Assembly: GCF_918697865.1 (NCBI RefSeq)
Contig: NZ_CAKKMV010000003.1
Span: 310,001-374,000 of the forward strand
Reading direction: 5' to 3'
Source of the DNA: Massilia sp. Bi118
GTDB taxonomy: Bacteria; Pseudomonadota; Gammaproteobacteria; Burkholderiales; Burkholderiaceae_D
Length of the DNA stretch: 64,000 nt
Numbering within the stretch: position 1 is the stretch's first letter; every line of letters begins with the position of its first letter. Below, one piece after another: positions 54,238 to 63,755 of the stretch. Both the position numbers and the translations under genes were made by a program. Below the pieces are notes generated by a model, which saw nothing but the letters and a program-made list of their open reading frames with translations, was not told the origin of the DNA and did not search any database.

Positions 54238-54253
54238 GCGGTGGGGAACCGGC

Positions 54254-55159
54254 TTACTCGTAGCCGTAGGCGCGCAGGCCGGCTTCGTTGTCGGCCCAGC
54301 CGGACTTCACCTTGACCCAGATTTCCAGGTACACGGGGCCGTCGAACAGCTTTTCCATGTCCAGGCGCGACTGGGTCGAGATCTCTTTCAGGCGCGCGCC
54401 CTTGTTACCGATGAGCATGGCCTTGTGGGTATCGCGTTCGACCAGGATGGCGGCGAAGATGCGGCGCAGGTTGCCTTCCTGCTCGAACTTCTCGATCAGC
54501 ACCGTGCTGGTGTAGGGCAATTCGTCGCCCACCAGGCGGAACACTTTTTCGCGCACGATCTCGGCGGCCAGGAATTTCTCGCTGCGGTCGGTGATGTCGT
54601 CGGCGCCGAAGATCGGCGGGTTTTCCGGCAGGTGGCGCTGGATCTCTTTTTCCAGCGAGTCGACCTGGAAACGCAGCTTCGCGGACACCGGCACGATGGC
54701 GGTGAAGTCGCGCAGGCCGGCCACTTTCGCGGCGAAAGGCATCAGCTCGGCCTTGTCCTTCATGCGATCCGATTTATTGATCACCAGGATCACCGGGACA
54801 TTCTTCGGCAGCAGGTCCAGCACCTGCTGGTCGGCCGGGCCGAAGGTGCCGGCTTCGACCAGGAACAGGACCACGTCGGAGGCCGTCAGGGTGTTCGAGA
54901 CGGTCTTGTTGAGCGTCTTGTTCAGCGCGTTGGCATGGCGGGTCTGGAAACCGGGCGTATCCACGTAGATGAACTGGGCGTCGTCATGCGTCTGGATGCC
55001 GGTGATGCGGTGGCGCGTGGTCTGGGCCTTGCGCGAGGTGATCGACACCTTGGCGCCGATCAGCACGTTCATCAGGGTCGACTTGCCCACGTTCGGGCGG
55101 CCGACGATGGCAATGTAGCCGCAACGGAAGCCTGGCGGGGTGTGGGTCTCGGTGTTCAT
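54254..55159 (-). CDS. era: GTPase Era
   Basis: The 301-residue GTPase matures 16S rRNA and the 30S subunit. G-motifs: GRPNVGKST (G1), DTPGFQ (G3), NKSD (G4). The C-terminal KH domain includes [16 protein letters not shown]. It sits between rnc and recO, the conserved bacterial order. Confidence 0.97.
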   Translation of the reverse strand: MNTETHTPPGFRCGYIAIVGRPNVGKSTLMNVLIGAKVSITSRKAQTTRHRITGIQTHDDAQFIYVDTPGFQTRHANALNKTLNKTVSNTLTASDVVLFLVEAGTFGPADQQVLDLLPKNVPVILVINKSDRMKDKAELMPFAAKVAGLRDFTAIVPVSAKLRFQVDSLEKEIQRHLPENPPIFGADDITDRSEKFLAAEIVREKVFRLVGDELPYTSTVLIEKFEQEGNLRRIFAAILVERDTHKAMLIGNKGARLKEISTQSRLDMEKLFDGPVYLEIWVKVKSGWADNEAGLRAYGYE

Positions 55160-55184
55160 GCTGCTTGTTTCCTAAGTGATTCGA

Positions 55185-55982
55185 TCAATGCGGGCGTTCG
55201 CCCCGGGCGCCGGCCTGCTCGGCGCTCTGGTCGGTGGCAATGCCGGCCAGCTTCAGTTGGGCCGAGCGCGGACGGCTCTTGCGGGCGCCGCCGGGGGCCT
55301 TCTGCATCGCCTGCTCGGCGACTTCGAGCGCCAGCCTGGCTGCCGCCTGCTCGCCGGCGCGACGGCTGCCGCCGCGGCCGAAGACCTGGATGCCGAGCTT
55401 GGGCACCAGGCACTCGATCTCGAATTCCTGGCTGTGGGCGGCGCCATGGGTCGCGACCACGTTATAGGTCGGCAGCGAGATCTTTTTGCTCTGCAGGAAT
55501 TCCTGCAGCAGGGTCTTGGCATCCTTGCCCAGGGTGCGCGGGTCGACCGAGTCCAGCAGCGGGATGTAGAAGGCGCGGATCACGTCGCGCGCGCTGTCGA
55601 AGCCGCTGTCCAGGAAGATCGCGCCCAGCAGGGCTTCCAGCGTGTCGGCCAGGATCGAGGGACGGCGAAAGCCGCCGGATTTCAGTTCGCCCTCGCCGAG
55701 GCGCAGGAATTGCGAGAGCTCGAGCTTTTGCGCGATCTCGTACAGCGACTGCTGCTTGACCAGGTTGGCGCGCAGGCGCGACAGGTCGCCCTCGGCCAGG
55801 TCCTTGAAGCGCTCGTACAGGATCGAGGCGACCACGCAGTTGAGGATCGAATCTCCAAGGAACTCCAGGCGTTCGTTATGCAGGCTGCTGTGGCTACGGT
55901 GGGTCAGCGCCTGCTGGAGCAGGCTGGGGTCCCGGAACGTATAACCGAGGCGAGTTTGCAATAACTGAAGATTCATTGTCAT
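55185..55982 (-). CDS. rnc: ribonuclease III
   Basis: The product, about 265 residues, cuts double-stranded RNA in rRNA processing. The nuclease signature is [13 protein letters not shown] with the second acidic site [15 protein letters not shown]-terminal dsRNA-binding domain (about 160-235: [38 protein letters not shown]) and a basic tail follow. Starts at 55982 or 55976 are equally possible. Confidence 0.95.
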   Translation of the reverse strand: MTMNLQLLQTRLGYTFRDPSLLQQALTHRSHSSLHNERLEFLGDSILNCVVASILYERFKDLAEGDLSRLRANLVKQQSLYEIAQKLELSQFLRLGEGELKSGGFRRPSILADTLEALLGAIFLDSGFDSARDVIRAFYIPLLDSVDPRTLGKDAKTLLQEFLQSKKISLPTYNVVATHGAAHSQEFEIECLVPKLGIQVFGRGGSRRAGEQAAARLALEVAEQAMQKAPGGARKSRPRSAQLKLAGIATDQSAEQAGARGERPH

Positions 55983-56010
55983 TTCATGTAGCCGGGCCCT
56001 GCCCGGTTTG

Positions 56011-56409
56011 TTACTTGGCGGCCGGTTCGGCCTTGGCGGCCACCTCGCCGCTCGGGTCGGTGGTGCCGGCGAAATCGAACAGCAGGCTGAGGTTGCCAGC
56101 CACGGGAATCCGCTTCTCGTAGGCGAAGCTGACTTCCGCCTGGCCATTGTCGCGGGTGATCACCAGGTCCTTGGGCGAAATCGCCGTGATGTTGTTGATC
56201 TCGGCATTGCGGGCGAAGGCCTGCTGGATCTCGTGGGTGCCGCCGCCGGCCGCCTTGGCCGCCGCGATGGCATTCTTGATCGAGCGGTATTCGGCCCAGG
56301 CCGGGAACACCTTCATCGCCAGCACCGCCAGGAAACCCAGCACTACCAGCACCACGATCAGGCCGGACAGCGAAAACCCGGCCTCCTTACCCAACTTTAC
56401 TTGTCGCAT
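56011..56409 (-). CDS. DUF4845 membrane-anchored protein
   Basis: The 132-residue protein has a pilin-like N-terminal helix ([20 protein letters not shown], residues 11-30) and a short extracytoplasmic domain, as in DUF4845 proteins that lie between lepB and rnc in betaproteobacteria. Function unknown; position suggests a link to envelope or secretion functions. Confidence 0.88.
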   Translation of the reverse strand: MRQVKLGKEAGFSLSGLIVVLVVLGFLAVLAMKVFPAWAEYRSIKNAIAAAKAAGGGTHEIQQAFARNAEINNITAISPKDLVITRDNGQAEVSFAYEKRIPVAGNLSLLFDFAGTTDPSGEVAAKAEPAAK

Positions 56410-56425
56410 CTGCGCCCCCGAAAGA

Positions 56426-57343
56426 TCAGTGGATACCGCCGATGCGCTTCAGGTTACCGAAGTTCATCCAGACAAACACAGCCTTGCCGACGATGTTCTT
56501 GTCAGGCACGAAGCCCCAGTAGCGGCTGTCTGCGCTGTTGTCGCGGTTATCGCCCATCATGAAATAATTGCCCTCCGGTACGATACAGGTAAATTTATCG
56601 TAGGAATAGGTGCAATTTTCGTGATGCGGGAAGTCCGGATCGACCGCAGCCAGGTTGATCGTGCGCTGCCCTTCCATGTTCAGGATACGGTGCGGCGCGT
56701 TCGCCAGCTTTTCCACGAACTGCTTGTGGTACACGGGGCGCTCGTCGTCGAGGTAGTCGTCCATGGCTTCGTACTGGACCGGTACCCCGTTCACGGTCAG
56801 GCGCTTGTTCTCGTAGGTGATTTTATCACCGGGGACGCCAATGACGCGCTTGATGTAGTCCTGGCTCATGTCCTTCGGGTATTTGAACACCATGACGTCG
56901 CCGCGCTGCGGGTTGCCGACGTCGACGATCTTCTTGTTGATCACCGGCAGGCGGATGCCGTAGTCGAACTTGTTCACCAGGATCAGGTCGCCCACCAGCA
57001 GGGTCGGCACCATCGACGAGGACGGGATCTTGAAAGGCTCGAACAGGAAGGAGCGCAGGAAGAAGACCAGGGCGATGACCGGGAAGAAGCTGCCCGAGTA
57101 CTCGACCCAGGTCGGCTGGCGCAGGATCGAGGCTTCCAGCGCCGCGCGGTTGCCGCTGTCGACCTTGATGCCGTCCGCGGTCAGCTTGGAGCGGTGGGCG
57201 TCGTACTCGGCCAGGGCGGCGTCGGCTTTCGCACGGCGCTGCCTGGACAGCACGAACACATCGAGGAACCAGATGACGCCCGTGACCACCATGGCCACGA
57301 ACAGGATCAACGCAAAATTACCGAGGATCGGTTGCAGATTCAT
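56426..57343 (-). CDS. lepB: signal peptidase I
   Basis: The 305-residue membrane protease cleaves signal peptides. The catalytic Ser lies in PSSSMVPTLLVGD and the Lys in YIKRVIGVPGDKI. GDNRDNSADSRYWGFVP is conserved box E. Two N-terminal membrane segments are visible. It lies 23 bases after lepA in the same operon. Confidence 0.97.
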   Translation of the reverse strand: MNLQPILGNFALILFVAMVVTGVIWFLDVFVLSRQRRAKADAALAEYDAHRSKLTADGIKVDSGNRAALEASILRQPTWVEYSGSFFPVIALVFFLRSFLFEPFKIPSSSMVPTLLVGDLILVNKFDYGIRLPVINKKIVDVGNPQRGDVMVFKYPKDMSQDYIKRVIGVPGDKITYENKRLTVNGVPVQYEAMDDYLDDERPVYHKQFVEKLANAPHRILNMEGQRTINLAAVDPDFPHHENCTYSYDKFTCIVPEGNYFMMGDNRDNSADSRYWGFVPDKNIVGKAVFVWMNFGNLKRIGGIH

Positions 57344-57366
57344 CGCGAGTTATTCTTCCCGTATTC

Positions 57367-59160
57367 TTATTTGTCTTCCACCTGCAGGATGGCCAGGAAG
57401 GCCTCTTGCGGGATCTCCACCGAGCCGACCTGCTTCATGCGCTTCTTGCCGGCCTTCTGTTTTTCCAGCAGCTTCTTCTTGCGCGAGACGTCGCCGCCGT
57501 AGCACTTGGCCAGCACGTTCTTGCGCAGCGCCTTGACGTTTTCGCGCGAGATGATGGTCGCGCCGATCGCGGCCTGGATCGCCACGTCGAACATCTGGCG
57601 CGGGATCAGTTCGCGCATTTTTGCTGCAACCTGGCGGCCGCGGTAAGGCGCGTTGGCGCGGTGCACGATGATTGCCAGCGCATCGACCTTCTCGCTGTTG
57701 ATCAGCATATCGACTTTCACGACGTCGGCGGCGCGGTTTTCCTTGAACTCGTAGTCCATCGAGGCATAGCCGCGCGAGGTCGACTTCAGGCGGTCGAAGA
57801 AGTCCAGCACGATCTCGGCCATCGGGATTTCGTAGTGCAGCTTGACCTGGCGGCCGTGGTAGGCCATGTCCATCTGGATGCCGCGCTTGCCGTTACACAG
57901 GGTCATCACCGAACCGACATACTCCTGCGGCATGTACAGGTTGACGTCGACGATCGGCTCGCGCACTTCGTTGATCTTGGACGGTTCCGGCATCTTCGAC
58001 GGGTTATCGACGCGGATGATGGTGCCGTCGCGCATCTCGACCTCGTAGACCACGGTCGGCGCCGTGGTGATCAGGTCCATGTCGAATTCGCGCTCCAGGC
58101 GCTCCTGCACGATCTCCATGTGCAGCAGGCCGAGGAAGCCACAGCGGAAGCCGAAGCCCAGCGCCTGCGATACCTCCGGCTCGTACATCAGGGCAGCGTC
58201 GTTCAGCTTCAGCTTTTCCAGCGAGTCGCGCAGCGCGTCGTACTGGTTGGCCTCGACCGGGAACAGGCCGGCGAACACCTGCGGCTGGACTTCCTTGAAG
58301 CCGGGCAGCGGGCTTGGCGCCGGCTTGGCGGCGTGGGTGACGGTGTCGCCCACCTTGGCGGCGGTCAGTTCCTTGATGCCGGCAATGATGAAGCCCACCT
58401 GGCCGGCCGACAGTTCCGGCAGCGAGACCGAGCGCGGCGTGAAGATACCGATGTTCTCGACCAGGTTCACCGATTCGGTCGCCATCAAGAGGATCTTTTC
58501 CTTCGGACGCAGGGTGCCGTTGACCACGCGCACCAGCATCACCACGCCCACATAGGGGTCGTACCAGGAGTCGACGATCAATGCCTGCAGCGGCGCGTCC
58601 GGATCGCCTTGCGGCGGCGGGACCTTGGCGATCAGGGTTTCCAGCACGTCTTCCACGCCCAGGCCGGTCTTGGCCGAGCACACGGTGGCGTCGGACGCAT
58701 CGATGCCGATCACGTCCTCGATTTCTTTCTTGGCGTTGTCCGGATCGGCGTGCGGCAGGTCGATCTTGTTCAGGATGGGCACCACTTCCACGCCCAGGTC
58801 GAGCGCGGTGTAGCAGTTGGCCACGGTCTGGGCTTCCACGCCCTGCGAGGCGTCGACCACCAGCAGCGCGCCTTCGCAAGCCGACAGCGAGCGCGAGACT
58901 TCGTAGGAGAAGTCGACGTGACCCGGGGTGTCGATCAGGTTCAGGTTGTAGGTCTGGCCGTCGCGCGCCTTGTATTGCAGCGCCGCGGTCTGGGCCTTGA
59001 TGGTAATGCCGCGCTCGCGCTCCAGGTCCATCGAGTCGAGCACCTGCGCATCCATCTCGCGGTCCGACAGGCCGCCGCACAACTGGATGATGCGGTCCGC
59101 CAGCGTCGATTTACCGTGATCGATGTGGGCAATGATGGAAAAGTTACGTATGTTTTTCAT
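57367..59160 (-). CDS. lepA: elongation factor 4 (LepA)
   Basis: This 597-residue ribosomal GTPase acts on stalled or back-translocating ribosomes. G1 is [10 protein letters not shown]3 DTPGHVDF, G4 NKIDLPHAD. The unique C-terminal domain is present ([20 protein letters not shown]). Start ATG 59160 ([14 protein letters not shown]); another ATG is two codons upstream. It is first in the lepA-lepB-rnc-era-recO-pdxJ-acpS-uvrC run. Confidence 0.97.
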   Translation of the reverse strand: MKNIRNFSIIAHIDHGKSTLADRIIQLCGGLSDREMDAQVLDSMDLERERGITIKAQTAALQYKARDGQTYNLNLIDTPGHVDFSYEVSRSLSACEGALLVVDASQGVEAQTVANCYTALDLGVEVVPILNKIDLPHADPDNAKKEIEDVIGIDASDATVCSAKTGLGVEDVLETLIAKVPPPQGDPDAPLQALIVDSWYDPYVGVVMLVRVVNGTLRPKEKILLMATESVNLVENIGIFTPRSVSLPELSAGQVGFIIAGIKELTAAKVGDTVTHAAKPAPSPLPGFKEVQPQVFAGLFPVEANQYDALRDSLEKLKLNDAALMYEPEVSQALGFGFRCGFLGLLHMEIVQERLEREFDMDLITTAPTVVYEVEMRDGTIIRVDNPSKMPEPSKINEVREPIVDVNLYMPQEYVGSVMTLCNGKRGIQMDMAYHGRQVKLHYEIPMAEIVLDFFDRLKSTSRGYASMDYEFKENRAADVVKVDMLINSEKVDALAIIVHRANAPYRGRQVAAKMRELIPRQMFDVAIQAAIGATIISRENVKALRKNVLAKCYGGDVSRKKKLLEKQKAGKKRMKQVGSVEIPQEAFLAILQVEDK

Positions 59161-59348
59161 TAACAAAACTCAGAACCAAAAAGTGCGGCGAGGCCTCTTG
59201 AACAGGCGCTGCGGCAGTCTAAAAAAGCGAACCCTGCATTTTACCGGATTTCAGGTCAGAAAGCCCGGATTGCCTGCCATCAAGTATTTATCGGCGCAGC
59301 CGTTAAGCATGCAAGACCCTTAACTTCTACTTGCCCGAGGCGCCGGCC

Positions 59349-60299
59349 ATGATTATCGCCCCTGACCCGCAGACCTGGAAAGCGCGCCAGCGCCTGCCTC
59401 TGCACGAACGCATCCTGGCGCTGCCGCCGGAAGTGTGCGAACTCGTGCACAAGGTGAACCTGGCTTCCGGCCTCGATGCGGTGCCGGTGCCGGCGGTGGT
59501 TACGCCTTCGCTGCGCCGGGAGCTGGGCGAGGCGATCTGCGGCATGCCGGCCAGCGTGCTGGAACTGATCGAACCGCTGCTGCTCGGCGTCTGCCTGGGC
59601 CATGGCCTGGGCTCCTCCGGCATCACCGACATCGTCGCCGACGCCGAGGGCCGGATCCTGGGCTGCGTGGTGCTGCTCGACATCGGCATGCTAGCGCCGC
59701 ATGGCGCGAATTCCTGGGCCAGCTGGAAAGAGAATCTCCCCTTCCTGCCTGACGGCGACTATACGCTCTCGGCGACGATCGCCACGCCCGCACGCGACAC
59801 CCGCGCCGGCGCCATGCAATACCTGCTGCTGCATGAATTCGGCCATGTGCTGACGGCGGGCTATTCCTTCCTGCCGGCGTGGTGGGCGCCGGTGCCGGCG
59901 CAGGCCTTTTCCTGGCTGGACCTGAGCTGGCGCGTTCTGGATGGCCGCTTTCTGCCGCATCCGGAATCGGACTTCGAATACCGCGGCGTGGTGGATTTCT
60001 ATGGACAGCGCAAGCTCGGCGGCGACGCCCTGGTCGCCGCCTGCGCCGACCTCGAGCAGAGCGATTTCGCCAGCCTGTACGGCGCGACCAATCCCTACGA
60101 CGATTTTGCGGAGTGCTTCGCGAGTTATGTGCACCGCGAGCTGCTGGGCCAGCCGCTTGCGTTGGATGTGCTGGCCGGCGGCCAGGCGGTGGCGCGCTTG
60201 GAGGGGTTCTGGGAAGGCCCGCGCAGCCTCGTGAAGCGGCGCTTCATGGAATGCATGCTGGGCGTCGAGGAAGCCGGCGCGCCCGCCCTCGCCGCCTGA
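59349..60299 (+). CDS. putative zinc metalloprotease (HEXXH)
   Basis: The 316-residue protein contains YLLLHEFGHVLTAGYSF near residue 164, with the zinc-binding HEXXH. A downstream NPYDDFAECFASYVHRELLG could supply the third ligand (Glu), as in gluzincins. There is no signal peptide, so it appears cytoplasmic. I do not recognise a characterised family. It is the only rightward gene in this housekeeping block. A TTG 18 bases upstream is an alternative start, but ATG 59349 is better. Confidence 0.75.
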   Translation: MIIAPDPQTWKARQRLPLHERILALPPEVCELVHKVNLASGLDAVPVPAVVTPSLRRELGEAICGMPASVLELIEPLLLGVCLGHGLGSSGITDIVADAEGRILGCVVLLDIGMLAPHGANSWASWKENLPFLPDGDYTLSATIATPARDTRAGAMQYLLLHEFGHVLTAGYSFLPAWWAPVPAQAFSWLDLSWRVLDGRFLPHPESDFEYRGVVDFYGQRKLGGDALVAACADLEQSDFASLYGATNPYDDFAECFASYVHRELLGQPLALDVLAGGQAVARLEGFWEGPRSLVKRRFMECMLGVEEAGAPALAA

Positions 60300-60306
60300 T
60301 TGGCGT

Positions 60307-60585
60307 TCAGGCCGGCTGCGTCAGCCCCAAGTGACGGCGCAGCGTCGCTTCATCCAGGAAGTAGTGGCACAGCTCCGGCGCATCGAGGTCCTCGCCGAAC
60401 AGCACCGGCACCAGCTCGTCGAAACGCGCCACCAGGCTCGGATCGGGGCTGGCGTCGATGTCGATCACGTCCACGCTGAAGGGCAGCCCTTCGTGCGCCA
60501 TGAAGGCGCGCAGAGCCGCCAGCATGTCCTCGCAGAGGTGGCACCAGCTGCGCGAGTACAGGGTAAAACGGATCGCCTGGCTCAT
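60307..60585 (-). CDS. glutaredoxin-like (thioredoxin-fold) small protein
   Basis: The 92-residue protein has RFTLYSRSWCHLCEDMLAAL with a CHLC redox motif and the cis-proline region LVPVLFGEDLDAPELC, as in the DUF836/glutaredoxin-like family. It lies 9 bases after the DegP-type gene and is probably cotranscribed. A role in thiol redox is inferred. Confidence 0.88.
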   Translation of the reverse strand: MSQAIRFTLYSRSWCHLCEDMLAALRAFMAHEGLPFSVDVIDIDASPDPSLVARFDELVPVLFGEDLDAPELCHYFLDEATLRRHLGLTQPA

Positions 60586-60594
60586 CGATAAACC

Positions 60595-62079
60595 TTACTG
60601 GCGCGGCTTGATCACGACATAGCGCGTGACGTTCTCGCGCCGCACCAGCAGGGCCACCGGCTTTTTCGGATCGCGCTTGGCCACCAGGCCGTTGAACTGG
60701 GCTGCGCTGTTCACCTCGGTATTGTCGATCTGCAGGATCAGGTCGCCGGCCTGGATGCCGGCGCCGGCGGCGCGGCCGTCGGCGAAGTCGACCTGCACGC
60801 CGGACTCGATCTTCAGCTCGCGCTTTTCGGCCGCGGTCAGGTCGGACACCTGCAGGCCCAGCGCATTGGTGCTCTGCTCCGGCGCCTTCTTCTTCGGCTG
60901 CGGCTTGGCGCCGGCCGCCTGCTCGTCCTGCAGCTCGACGATGGTGACCGGCAGGTCGAGCTGCTGGCCGCGGCGCCAGACGCTGACGGTGGCGCGGCTG
61001 CCGACCGCGGTGCCGCCGACCTGGCGCGGCAGGTCCGAGCTCTTCTCGATGTCCTTGCCGTTGAATTTCAGGATGATGTCGCCGACCTTGACGCCGGCCT
61101 TTTCCGCCGGTCCGCCCGGCTCGACCATGGCCACCTCGGCGCCGCGCGCGCGGCCCAGGCCCAGGGATTCGGCGACGTCGCGCGTGACTTCGCTGATCTG
61201 CACCCCCAGGCGCCCGCGCGTGACCTTGCCGGTTTTCTTGATCTGGTCGGCAACCCGCATCACCTCGTCGATCGGCACGGCAAAGGAGATGCCGTTATAG
61301 GCGCCGGACAGGGTCGCGATCTGCGAGTTGATGCCGATGACTTCGCCGCGCATATTGATCAGCGGACCGCCCGAGTTGCCGGGATTGACCGCCACGTCGC
61401 TCTGGATCAGGGGCAGGTACTCGCCGGTATCGCGCGCCTTGGCCGAGATGATGCCGGCGGTGACGGTGTTTTCCAGGTTGAACGGCGAGCCGATCGCGAT
61501 CACCCACTCGCCCACGCGGATCTTGTTCGAATCGCCGATGCGCAGCGAAGGCAGGTTGCGCGCCTCGACTTTCAGCAGGGCGACGTCGCTGCGGGTATCC
61601 GCGCCCAGCACCTTGGCCTTGAATTCGCGGCGGTCGGTGAGCGTGACGGTGACTTCGTCGGCGCCCTCGACCACGTGCGCATTGGTCATCACATAGCCGT
61701 CGTCGGAAATGATGAAGCCGGAGCCGACGCCGCGCTGGACCTGCTCTTCCTGCGGCTGCTGCGGCGTGCCGCGGCCGCCACGCCCGCCGCGCGGCGGCAT
61801 CTGGCCGCCGAAGAAGCGGCGCAGGAATTCCTGCATCTCCTCGTCCGCCCCGCCGCCCTGCCCCAGCTTCACGCGCTCGGTGGTGCGGATGTTGACCACG
61901 GCCGGACCGGCCTTGTCGACCAGGTCGGCAAAATCGGGCAGCCCCATCACCGGCGCGGTGACGACAGGGGCTGCGGCGGCAGCGGCGGCGGGAGCGGCGA
62001 AGGCCGCGGGAGAGAATAGCAGACTCGCGCCCGCAAACATGAGGGCCGAGAGGATCGCGTTTCCGGTTTTGCTGGTCAT
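60595..62079 (-). CDS. degP: Do-family periplasmic serine protease (DegP/MucD-like)
   Basis: The product, about 494 residues, degrades or refolds damaged envelope proteins. A signal peptide (ALMFAGASLLFSPAAFA) precedes the trypsin-like domain: His in TNAHVVEGAD, Asp in SDVALLKV, Ser in NPGNSGGPLIN. Two PDZ domains follow (about 285-375 and 400-490). A Gly/Arg-rich loop (GGRGGRGTPQQPQEEQVQRG) is typical of the LA loop. Located downstream of rpoE-rseA, it is a likely sigma-E target. The start has no strong ribosome site. Confidence 0.93.
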   Translation of the reverse strand: MTSKTGNAILSALMFAGASLLFSPAAFAAPAAAAAAAPVVTAPVMGLPDFADLVDKAGPAVVNIRTTERVKLGQGGGADEEMQEFLRRFFGGQMPPRGGRGGRGTPQQPQEEQVQRGVGSGFIISDDGYVMTNAHVVEGADEVTVTLTDRREFKAKVLGADTRSDVALLKVEARNLPSLRIGDSNKIRVGEWVIAIGSPFNLENTVTAGIISAKARDTGEYLPLIQSDVAVNPGNSGGPLINMRGEVIGINSQIATLSGAYNGISFAVPIDEVMRVADQIKKTGKVTRGRLGVQISEVTRDVAESLGLGRARGAEVAMVEPGGPAEKAGVKVGDIILKFNGKDIEKSSDLPRQVGGTAVGSRATVSVWRRGQQLDLPVTIVELQDEQAAGAKPQPKKKAPEQSTNALGLQVSDLTAAEKRELKIESGVQVDFADGRAAGAGIQAGDLILQIDNTEVNSAAQFNGLVAKRDPKKPVALLVRRENVTRYVVIKPRQ

Positions 62080-62210
62080 GGGGGTTATGGGCGTTCGGGC
62101 TTGAATTAATGTAATGGTAAGCCAAAATACCAACGTTGTCGCCACGGTATGGACCGGGCGAAATCGGCGCAGTGGAAGGCGGCCGTGAAGCGGGCCGCCC
62201 CGGGCCGGCC

Positions 62211-62501
62211 CTAGCGCGGCCCGGCGATGGCCGGACTCGCCGCCGGCTCGGCGGCGCCGGCCGCGCGCTTGGTCGGCATGGGCTCGTCCGCCAGCCGGGC
62301 GGCCAGCCGCGCGCCGAAGTCCGGCGACAGCTCGGCGGTGGCCTCGGCGCGCAAAACGTCGCCGATATGGTGGAAGGCATCCCAGGCCTGCTGGCCTTCC
62401 GGGCCGTCGAGCGCGGCCATGGCCAGCTCCAGGTCGGTATCGGGTATCTCGCCATCCAACAGGAGCGAGATGTATTCGCGGTTTTTTTTGTTCGTGTCCA
62501 T
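62211..62501 (-). CDS. rseA: RseA-like anti-sigma-E factor, N-terminal domain only
   Basis: The 96-residue protein matches the cytoplasmic sigma-E-binding domain of RseA/MucA (REYISLLLDGEIPDTDLELA, QQAWDAFHHIGDVLRAEAT, LSPDFGARLAARLADEP). Canonical RseA continues with a membrane helix and periplasmic domain that DegS and RseB act on; here the frame stops at 62211 after an Ala/Pro-rich tail. No rseB follows. It lies 57 bases after rpoE, the normal place for rseA. Start ATG 62501 (MDTNKKNRE). Confidence 0.82.
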   Translation of the reverse strand: MDTNKKNREYISLLLDGEIPDTDLELAMAALDGPEGQQAWDAFHHIGDVLRAEATAELSPDFGARLAARLADEPMPTKRAAGAAEPAASPAIAGPR

Positions 62502-62558
62502 CGGGGTTCCTACGCCGGTGCAAAATTCCACATTTGGAGCGCTCTTCTATTTTGTCAG

Positions 62559-63161
62559 CTACCGACGTTTGTCAGCCGGAATATCGAGCAAGGGCCTCAA
62601 TTTCTCGGCAATCACTTCGCGCGCCCGGAATATCCTGCTGCGCACCGTACCGATTGGACACGCCATCACCTCGGAGATTTCCTCGTAGCTTAAGCCTTCT
62701 ATTTCGCGCAGGACGATCGCGGTCCGCAATTCCAGCGGCAGCGCCTCCATTGCTGCGTTGACCGTGAACGCAATCTGCTTGCTCGCCAAAACGGACTCTG
62801 GCGTATTAATGTCTCGCAAGCTGTCGGCGTCGTCAAATCCTTCCGCGCGCTCCGCATCGGCTTCCGTCGAGGTCGGCGCACGCCGGCCTTGCGTGACGAG
62901 AAAATTCTTCGCCGTGTTGATGCCGATCCGGTACAGCCAGGTATAGAACGCGGAATCGCCGCGGAAATGGCGCAAGGCGCGAAAAGCCTTGATAAAGGTT
63001 TCCTGCACCACGTCTTCCGCCTCGGCCGGGTCGTGCACGAGCCGCGACACCAGCCGCATCAGCCGGCGCTGATATTTCGACACCAGCAGGTCGAACGCCC
63101 GGCGATCGCCAGCCTGGACGCGCTCTACCAGCAGTTGATCACACTCGCGCTCGGTTGTCAC
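62559..63161 (-). CDS. rpoE: RNA polymerase sigma-E factor
   Basis: This 200-residue ECF sigma factor controls the envelope stress response. Region 2 (FDLLVSKYQRRLMRLVSRLV, AEDVVQETFIKAFRALRHFR, FYTWLYRIGINTAKNFL) and region 4 (LPLELRTAIVLREIEGLSYE, CPIGTVRSRIFRAREVI) are clear. The start is GTG 63161, preceded by AAGGA. It is followed by the RseA-like gene and degP. Confidence 0.96.
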   Translation of the reverse strand: MTTERECDQLLVERVQAGDRRAFDLLVSKYQRRLMRLVSRLVHDPAEAEDVVQETFIKAFRALRHFRGDSAFYTWLYRIGINTAKNFLVTQGRRAPTSTEADAERAEGFDDADSLRDINTPESVLASKQIAFTVNAAMEALPLELRTAIVLREIEGLSYEEISEVMACPIGTVRSRIFRAREVIAEKLRPLLDIPADKRR

Positions 63162-63191
63162 TGAACGTCCTTGTTGCTTGAATTTGGCCCG

Positions 63192-63665
63192 CTAACCCTG
63201 ATTCATGTCCCGCCGCCCGAGCGCCAGCACCGCGACCGCCAGCGCCCGCCAGGCGCCGGACGCCACGCTGTCGCGCCACACCGGCAGCACCAGCACGCGT
63301 CCGCCGCGTCCGCCCGTCCCTGAAGCGCCCAGCCGCAGCAGCATCAGCGGCGGCCAGACGACGGAACCCGGCAACAGGGTCACGGCGGCCGCACTTCGTT
63401 CGCGCAGCCCTTGTTGTACCGTCAGGACCACCTCGCCGGTTCCAGAAATATCAATCCGGTGCGTCTTTGCCCTGCCCGACCCGGCATGCATCAGCGCGGC
63501 GCCGGCGGCGGCCAGAAACAGGGCCTGCAAGAGGCCGAAATGGAAACGCGCGAATGCGGACACGCCTACCGCGAACGCGGCGGCAAACAAGGACAGGCCG
63601 GCGCCGGCGAGCAGGCATCGATGGATGCGCGACGGCCCGACGATGGCGGAAACCGCTATCGACAT
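63192..63665 (-). CDS. YgfX-like membrane protein
   Basis: The 157-residue protein has two N-terminal helices (about 18-60) and a C-terminal beta region (SVVWPPLMLLRLGA, RVLVLPVWRDSVASGAWRAL), as in YgfX/CptA-type proteins. In other betaproteobacteria a gene of this kind lies between fabF and rpoE. Function here unknown. It lies 30 bases before rpoE on the same strand. Confidence 0.72.
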   Translation of the reverse strand: MSIAVSAIVGPSRIHRCLLAGAGLSLFAAAFAVGVSAFARFHFGLLQALFLAAAGAALMHAGSGRAKTHRIDISGTGEVVLTVQQGLRERSAAAVTLLPGSVVWPPLMLLRLGASGTGGRGGRVLVLPVWRDSVASGAWRALAVAVLALGRRDMNQG

Positions 63666-63694
63666 GGGCTATCGGAAAGAAGTGAAGTTAAAAA

Positions 63695-63735
63695 ACAAAA
63701 CGCCCACCTCCTTAGACAGAGATGGGCGTTTTTGG
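63695..63735 (-). terminator. rho-independent terminator after fabF
   Basis: On the leftward strand AAAACGCCCATCTC pairs with GAGGTGGGCGTTTT, followed by GTTTTTTAAC. The hairpin is A/T-flanked on both sides and so could work in both directions. Confidence 0.85.
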
Positions 63736-63755
63736 TTCAGGCTCGATGGAGTCTG

